Source: Ignavibacteria bacterium UBA7675
Lineage (GTDB): Bacteria > Bacteroidota > Ignavibacteria > Kapaibacteriales > UB7675
NCBI GenBank assembly: GCA_002483085.1
Contig: DLHF01000058.1
Span: forward strand, 42,454 to 106,453
Length of the DNA: 64,000 nt
Reading direction: 5' to 3'
A program made the translations under genes and the position numbers. The notes under the pieces were generated by a model, which saw only the letters and a list, made by a program, of their open reading frames with translations, had not been told where the DNA came from and did not search any database. Below are positions 59,361-64,000 of the stretch, in pieces (the stretch's first letter is position 1; every line of letters starts with the position of its first letter).

Positions 59361-60245
59361 TCATGTTGTCTGCAAAAATTCGACGATGGCGTGTATGGAT
59401 TCTGCGGCTTTTTCCTCCTGTACAAAGTGCCCGCAGTCGAAAGTAATAGTATGAGCATTGGTAAGAGCCTCCTGCCACTTATGCAGATGATGGCTGCGCA
59501 GCACCACATCTTTGGTGCCCCACAGCAGCAGCGATGGTTTATTGGCAATACATCCGATAGCACGCCATTGCTGGCTTAACCACGCCGAAGCACCTGTTAA
59601 TTCCTGCCCCATTCGCAGCAGCCCGTACCTATCCTCTTTGCTCGGAAATACTCCGGTGTAGTGCTGGTGAATATCTGGTGTAAGGTTGTGTTTGTCGTGG
59701 AATGCTTTCTTCAGTAGCCAGCGTGGTGAAATATTGAGCCCGAGGTACAACCAGCGCCCAAAAGCCGTGCTGAGCAGTGTGCCAACACGCCGAGCATTGG
59801 GATCGCTGGTCGTTTCCCACAGCCAAGTATTGAACAGCACTATTTTGCTAATTTTTTCTGGGTGCCGCAGAGCAAACGGCAAGCCGATAGGCCCGCCAAA
59901 GTCGTGAACTACGAGCGTAATATTATCGAGTCCGAGCGAATTTACGAGAAGGTCGATGTTGCGAGAATGACTTTCTACTGTGTAGGACCACTGTTGTGGT
60001 TTTTCGGAAAGGCCAAAGCCTATGTGATCGGGGGCAATGCAACGATAATGCTTCGAGAGCGCGGCGATATGTTTTCTGTACAAGAACGACCACGTAGGCG
60101 TGCCGTGTATAAAGAGAATGGGCTGCCCGGCGCCTTCATCTACATAGTGCATTGTTCCACCGGGAACGTTGAGAGCATGCGGGGCAAACGGATACAAATT
60201 CTGGTCGGGCTGAAATTTTGCGCTTGGTTTGTAGGATGGCTGCAT
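59361..60245 (-). CDS. Alpha/beta hydrolase, haloalkane-dehalogenase-like
   Basis: 294 residues. Oxyanion segment HGTPTWSFLYR, nucleophile elbow VVHDFGGPIGLP with Asp as nucleophile, acid in LLWGTKDVVL, and catalytic His in FDCGHFVQEEKA. Aspartate nucleophile and overall order fit haloalkane dehalogenases and epoxide hydrolases. However, dehalogenases have Trp right after the nucleophile (HDWG) and Asn or Glu where this protein has Thr in HGTPTW; both halide-stabilising residues are replaced here. Dehalogenase activity is therefore doubtful. It is convergent with the dioxygenase gene, 28 bases apart. Confidence 0.85.
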   Translation of the reverse strand: MQPSYKPSAKFQPDQNLYPFAPHALNVPGGTMHYVDEGAGQPILFIHGTPTWSFLYRKHIAALSKHYRCIAPDHIGFGLSEKPQQWSYTVESHSRNIDLLVNSLGLDNITLVVHDFGGPIGLPFALRHPEKISKIVLFNTWLWETTSDPNARRVGTLLSTAFGRWLYLGLNISPRWLLKKAFHDKHNLTPDIHQHYTGVFPSKEDRYGLLRMGQELTGASAWLSQQWRAIGCIANKPSLLLWGTKDVVLRSHHLHKWQEALTNAHTITFDCGHFVQEEKAAESIHAIVEFLQTT

Positions 60246-60326
60246 AGCTGTATAAGAAATATGAACAATCGGTAGTTGTACAAAATTGCTACCGTTGTTC
60301 GGGATAATTCATGGTGTAGACCAAGA

Positions 60327-60902
60327 TTACAGCCGGATGCGGTTCAGTAGCTTGCTGAAGTTCGTGGGGTCGATGCCGAGGTAGGAGGCGAGGTGCTTGT
60401 GGGGAATCATAGCAAACAGATGTGGACTGCGTTTGGCGAAGGTTGTAAAACGCTCTTCCATGGAAAGCGCGAGTAGTTCGTAGTAGCGTTGTGCAAACCC
60501 GGCGAGCACCATCTCGGTGGCTTTGCGACTCATGCGCTCAATAGATGGATAGATGTCCATTAGTGCTTCGTATTGCTCGAAGGAAAGGCGCAGTAGCTTG
60601 GTCGGCGTCATACACTCCAGAAAATAGCGCGAGGGTGTTTGAGTAAAAAATGATTCGGGGATGCCTGTAAACGACGGGGGATAGGTGAATGCAATGGTGA
60701 ATTCTTTGCCATCCTTGATGTAGTAAGAACGCTGGATACCTTCTACAACAAAGTACAAGCAGCGCTGGGTTTCGCCCTCGCGCGTCAGTATTTCCTTCCT
60801 CGCACACTGCACTTCTGTCCAGCAGCTTGCAAATGCAGCTAGAATATCCCTGCCGACAGGGTGGATGGCATACAGGTACTCGACAAATGACTTTTCGGGC
60901 AT
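60327..60902 (-). CDS. Crp/Fnr-family transcriptional regulator
   Basis: 191 residues. The cyclic-nucleotide-binding-like barrel is recognisable (ILTREGETQRCLYFVVEGIQ, RSYYIKDGKEFTIAF, PSFTGIPESFF), followed by the long dimer helix and a C-terminal HTH, ending in IPHKHLASYLGIDPTNFSKL. This short form is abundant in Bacteroidetes; the phosphate-cassette arginine for cAMP is absent and the ligand unknown. It lies between the alpha/beta hydrolase and MarR genes on the same strand; spacing of 81 and 28 bases allows cotranscription. Confidence 0.88.
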   Translation of the reverse strand: MPEKSFVEYLYAIHPVGRDILAAFASCWTEVQCARKEILTREGETQRCLYFVVEGIQRSYYIKDGKEFTIAFTYPPSFTGIPESFFTQTPSRYFLECMTPTKLLRLSFEQYEALMDIYPSIERMSRKATEMVLAGFAQRYYELLALSMEERFTTFAKRSPHLFAMIPHKHLASYLGIDPTNFSKLLNRIRL

Positions 60903-60930
60903 ACCTTTGTCCGGTTAGCGAAACAAGGCG

Positions 60931-61575
60931 CTATAAATTTTGCCTGGAAGTAACCATGTCGTTGTAGATTTCGTCCAGCGTCTTGTTCTTTGCTCCAAGG
61001 CAGTATGTTGAGTGCCGGTTTTCAACCCCCCGTAGCAGTTGGATGCACAGCCTTTTGTCCTCTTCGGGCATTTCACCGAACATGATTTGCCCTACTTTAG
61101 ACAAGCGCTGGTAGCACTGGTTGAGAATTTCTTCGCCTTTGGGCGTAACATTTACCAAGCGAGATCGGCGATCACTTGGGTCGGTGCGCTCAGAAATAAG
61201 CTCGGCTTTAGTCATGCGGTTGAGTATATCTATTCCGGTGGAGAACTCAAAGAGGTTTGCGTTAATAAGATCGGTTTTACGCGACTCTCCGAGATATTTC
61301 AGGCTGTTGAGGAAGTAAAAACTTTCTAACTGTGGCAGGTTGAGATCGCGCAATGCTATTTGTGCGTATAGCGAAAAGATGCCTACGATCCAGCCCATGA
61401 GCTTCATCAAATAGGCATTGGGTTCGGGAGGGACAAAACCGCCAAAGAGCTCTTCCTGCGGTTGTAGCTCACGCTGGCTGATAAGATAATATCGACAAAA
61501 ATCTTCGATTCGGGCATCGGGGTAGATGCGTTCAAACGCATCCCATTCGTTTACGAGCTGGACAACTTTGTTCAT
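60931..61575 (-). CDS. MarR-family regulator with N-terminal extension (paralogue 2)
   Basis: 214 residues. Same layout as the protein at 49729-50439: an N-terminal extension (VQLVNEWDAFERIYPDARIE, DFCRYYLISQREL, FGGFVPPEPN), then the winged helix TDLINANLFEFSTGIDILNR, with wing RTDPSDRRSRLVNVTPKGEE. AAAGG lies 7 bases before the ATG at 61575. It is divergent from the small gene at 61699 and lies downstream of the ABC exporter genes' convergent end, so control of the small gene is the simplest inference. Confidence 0.88.
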   Translation of the reverse strand: MNKVVQLVNEWDAFERIYPDARIEDFCRYYLISQRELQPQEELFGGFVPPEPNAYLMKLMGWIVGIFSLYAQIALRDLNLPQLESFYFLNSLKYLGESRKTDLINANLFEFSTGIDILNRMTKAELISERTDPSDRRSRLVNVTPKGEEILNQCYQRLSKVGQIMFGEMPEEDKRLCIQLLRGVENRHSTYCLGAKNKTLDEIYNDMVTSRQNL

Positions 61576-61698
61576 GGTACCTTTGATAAAAAACAAGTTC
61601 TAACACAAAGATAGTACTGTTCTACTCTGTTTTTGCTTTTGTAACGAATTCGTTTTATGTTTGTAAATATTAAATCGGTTCCGTTGTAAAGGCGATGT

Positions 61699-61914
61699 AT
61701 GGATATTTTTATTTTCCGAACCTCAATTCACACGGCAGACGACCAGCTCAGAGTATCACAAGTATTTGATAATCTTCTGGGTGTGAGCAAGTGGACAGTG
61801 GACTTGGACGACTGCGACAGAGTGCTTCGGGTGGTGTGCACGGGTCTTGCACCATCGCACATAGAACATGGGATACGGGCGCTTGGCTATGAGTGCGAGG
61901 AATTACCAGACTAA
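61699..61914 (+). CDS. Small HMA-like protein lacking the metal-binding cysteines
   Basis: 71 residues with the beta-alpha-beta-beta-alpha-beta pattern of heavy-metal-associated domains: MDIFIFRTSIHTADDQLRVS, then WTVDLDDCDRVLRVV, and HIEHGIRALGYECEELPD. The usual CxxC is replaced (SIHTADD), so copper binding is unlikely. Similar Cys-less proteins are frequent in Bacteroidetes and have no known role. It is convergent with the ABC permease gene, 20 bases away. Confidence 0.6.
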   Translation: MDIFIFRTSIHTADDQLRVSQVFDNLLGVSKWTVDLDDCDRVLRVVCTGLAPSHIEHGIRALGYECEELPD

Positions 61915-61934
61915 CTGGAAATTTGTAGGACGGG

Positions 61935-62627
61935 TCAGATGAACGCCGTTCGCATTTTTCTAAAGAGGTATGCGCCGTACAGGATGATAAGAGCGCCATA
62001 CAATGCCACAGACCACACTGGAACTATAGGATCGACAAACCACTGGAACAGCCAGAATGTGGGACTTACGCCAAATATGTACCTGCCTTCCCACGGTATA
62101 AAGACACCGATCAAGGGAAGGAGCCAGAACATATTGGCAAATTTGAACATAGCCACAGCTTCTATCTTATTGCCCGCCCAGGAAACAATCAGCATCTGTG
62201 TAATGGGAGCCATACACGCAAAAGCACCAGCCGCAGCTATTGCTTGTATCAGAGGGAGCGAGCCGGTTGTCCATAACGTTGCAAGACAGCATATACAAGC
62301 TGCCGTCCACCCAAGCGCCAAGCGATACAGGATGAACACGTTTGTAGAAAATGGCATGATGCGAATGATAGGCAGAATGTGCTGGTCTTTTTCGTCGATC
62401 ATCGCAAACGACAGAATATACGCCGGGAACAGAGTCATGATGAGGCATGTGCAGGCTACCAGCAGCGGTATATATGGAGCCGCAGCAGTGGTTGCTACAT
62501 AGGAAAGTGCCGGGTGCAAAAGCGCCAGCAGAAACATTGGCGCAACTGCGATTGCTATGAACGATCGGTCGCGCAGGATCAGGCGCATATCTGTTTGAAA
62601 AAGCAAAGCTATGTGCTTGGTTGTCAT
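61935..62627 (-). CDS. ABC-2-type transporter permease (second)
   Basis: 230 residues with about six membrane helices and a cytoplasmic-side motif (IRIMPFSTNVFILYR) preceding a long helix. Sequence and the four-base ATGA overlap with the gene upstream indicate a two-permease ABC-2 exporter, similar to fluoroquinolone or lantibiotic exporters. It is the last gene of the locus. Confidence 0.82.
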   Translation of the reverse strand: MTTKHIALLFQTDMRLILRDRSFIAIAVAPMFLLALLHPALSYVATTAAAPYIPLLVACTCLIMTLFPAYILSFAMIDEKDQHILPIIRIMPFSTNVFILYRLALGWTAACICCLATLWTTGSLPLIQAIAAAGAFACMAPITQMLIVSWAGNKIEAVAMFKFANMFWLLPLIGVFIPWEGRYIFGVSPTFWLFQWFVDPIVPVWSVALYGALIILYGAYLFRKMRTAFI

Positions 62628-63322
62628 GATGCCTCGGTAATATAGCGGGTAAATGTTCGGGCTGCTGCCTTATAGGCGAGCCACACATGGAGCGGTAGAT
62701 AAACAAGGGCATACACCACTTCTGTGCCCTGAAGAGGGCGGCACAATGCCTGTAGCAGTATCAGTGTTGCCTGGGTTGGAATTGGAGAAAACCAGGGAGC
62801 CGTTGCCGGTAGAAAGAGCGTGAGCAAGGGAAGGCACAGAGGCAGCAGAAATAGAGGGATAACGATAATATATTGATTGAAGGTTCGTACACGTGCTACT
62901 CCCACAATTCCCCAGAATACCAGTAGAAAAGAAGAAAGCGCGGTTGAGTACAAGGCCGCACACCATTGCAGAACACCGGGGCTAAAGTACATGGCAATGA
63001 TGGCTACGGCTACGGGCAATGCTATAAGCGTAAGGCTGATTGCCTTGGACCACAGGTACCACCGCCGTGGGAGTGGGCAGACAGCGAGCGCCTGAAGTGT
63101 GCCCGATTCCCTCTCAAAGAGGATCATCACGCCAGTAAAGATAAACCCCATCATAATCGGATCGGAGAATACTATGAGTAGGACGGTTTCCGGTGCAAGA
63201 TGAGATTGCAGTAGATACAGCCCCACAGTGTACGCAGTGGCAAGGAACAGTGCCACACCAATAATTCGATGCCGCCACTGAAGAAGAACATCCCAGCCAA
63301 CTGTTGATAAAAGTGTATTCAT
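62624..63322 (-). CDS. ABC-2-type transporter permease (first)
   Basis: 232 residues, about six membrane helices, with FERESGTLQALAVCPLPRRW, the conserved cytoplasmic loop of ABC-2 permeases that couples to the ATPase. It overlaps the ATPase gene by four bases upstream and the second permease by four bases downstream, so all three are translated together. Confidence 0.85.
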   Translation of the reverse strand: MNTLLSTVGWDVLLQWRHRIIGVALFLATAYTVGLYLLQSHLAPETVLLIVFSDPIMMGFIFTGVMILFERESGTLQALAVCPLPRRWYLWSKAISLTLIALPVAVAIIAMYFSPGVLQWCAALYSTALSSFLLVFWGIVGVARVRTFNQYIIVIPLFLLPLCLPLLTLFLPATAPWFSPIPTQATLILLQALCRPLQGTEVVYALVYLPLHVWLAYKAAARTFTRYITEAS

Positions 63323-63921
63323 AGCAATGTCTGCCCGGTCAATTGGATGAAAATGTGTTCGAGTGTGCGCGTGTCGGTTTGTATAGAGGTAATTGTATGC
63401 GTGCGGAGCGCTGCCAGAAAGCTATCGTTGTGGCCGATATCGTGGAGAGGAAACGATACTTTCTGTACCACACCATTGCCGCTGTCAAACCCGATAACTA
63501 CCTGCTGCTCTTCGCCCTGCCGCTTCAGGTGTTCCGGTGTGTCGAGTGCAAGAATCTGCCCGTTGAAGATAAACGCGACACGGTCGCATAGCTCATCGGC
63601 ATCAGACATAGTATGTGTTGTAAGAAAAATAGTCTTTCCCTCCTGCTTGAGCCGCAGGATGATGTCCTTCAGAATACGCGCATTTGCTGGGTCGAGGCCG
63701 GAGGTTGGCTCGTCGAGAAAAACGATATTGGGATTGTGCATGATTGCCCGTATGAAATTCAGGCGCATTTTCATGCCTTTGGAGAACTGTTCCACACGCT
63801 TGTGAGCATCGTGTTGCAGCCCCACCATTGCCAACAACTGGAAAGGATCGGTGACAGGAACATCGTAGAAAGAGGCAAAGAAGCGCAGGTTTTCTACGGC
63901 ACTCAGCTTTGGTAGTCTCAA
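63319..63921 (-). pseudogene. ABC exporter ATPase, 5'-truncated (no Walker A)
   Basis: The 200 codons from a TTG at 63921 cover only the second part of an ABC ATPase: signature FSKGM at 46-50, Walker B NIVFLDEP at 65-72, D-loop SGLD at 74-77, and H-loop His103. The homologous region begins abruptly at PKLSAVENLRFF, the segment just after the Q-loop. The normal first 85 or so residues with Walker A are missing, and an in-frame TAA (63922-63924) lies directly before. The 79 bases up to the window edge show no ABC homology in any frame. Without Walker A it cannot bind ATP normally. It is either a truncated pseudogene after rearrangement or an assembly join. Confidence 0.75.
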
Positions 63922-64000
63922 TTAATGCTGAAAAACTCTTTTGGGATTGAAGAAGCGATGCCAGATGGCAAGATAGAGAGAATCACGGAGCATCTGCGTG
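63922..64000 (-). other. End of an unidentified reading frame entering from the right edge
   Basis: On the minus strand a frame open from the window edge encodes ...YLAIWHRFFNPKRVFQH and stops at 63922-63924, in the same frame as, and directly before, the truncated ATPase. The 25 residues visible are too few to identify a family. It marks the sequence that replaced the 5' half of the ATPase gene. Confidence 0.35.

Overview
The window looks like chromosomal DNA from a free-living Gram-negative bacterium of the Bacteroidota/Chlorobiota group (an Ignavibacteria- or Kapabacteria-like lineage is my guess). The evidence is a secreted protein with a type IX secretion (T9SS) C-terminal sorting domain, a SusC-like outer-membrane beta-barrel protein with a carboxypeptidase-regulatory N-terminus, a BamA/TamA-family protein, and DUF2141 and Crp/Fnr proteins typical of this group. 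Several genes have clear Shine-Dalgarno sites, unlike many Bacteroidetes. The rank below phylum is inference.

Layout. 1-2.3 kb: T9SS-exported sialidase-like repeat protein. 3-10.3 kb: a type I restriction-modification operon transcribed leftwards, hsdR - giy-yig - hsdS - prrC-like anticodon nuclease - hsdM. 10.3-14.6 kb: a gene-poor AT-rich stretch, then a MarR regulator and a rifampin phosphotransferase. This AT-rich 3-15 kb block reads as acquired DNA. 15-20 kb: a lipoprotein and a two-gene unit (FAD amine oxidase plus indolepyruvate-decarboxylase-like enzyme) that would turn an amino acid into an aldehyde. 20-25 kb: small VOC, SRPBCC and DHFR-like proteins and a GlxA-type AraC regulator. 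25-28 kb: a cysteine-rich PKD-repeat membrane protein. 28-34 kb: SUKH protein, GNAT acetyltransferase, chemoreceptor, guaA. 34-45 kb: core genes (BamA family, DUF2795, YifB, dicarboxylate symporter, tRNA-Leu, tRNA-Val, adenine deaminase, vWA protein). 45-53 kb: Lrp regulator with divergent aminotransferase, tRNA-Pro, lipoprotein, GH64 glucanase, MarR with divergent NAD-binding protein, carbonic anhydrase operon. 53-64 kb: TetR/MFS efflux pair with matching operators, outer-membrane barrel protein, LigB-like dioxygenase, alpha/beta hydrolase, Crp/Fnr and MarR regulators, and an ABC-2 exporter whose ATPase gene is cut off at its 5' end.

The two most notable things are these. First, the defence operon combines a PrrC-type tRNA-cleaving toxin, lying between hsdS and hsdM, with a GIY-YIG gene inserted between hsdR and hsdS that duplicated 45 bp of the hsdR tail and so kept the start/stop overlap at both junctions. 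Second, a dispersed, modular, palindrome-rich repeat family occurs in at least twelve intergenic spots on both strands and never inside a recognisable gene. It pairs up around the PKD gene (direct copies) and around the tetR gene (inverted copies). No CRISPR array, rRNA, integrase or intact insertion sequence was seen.
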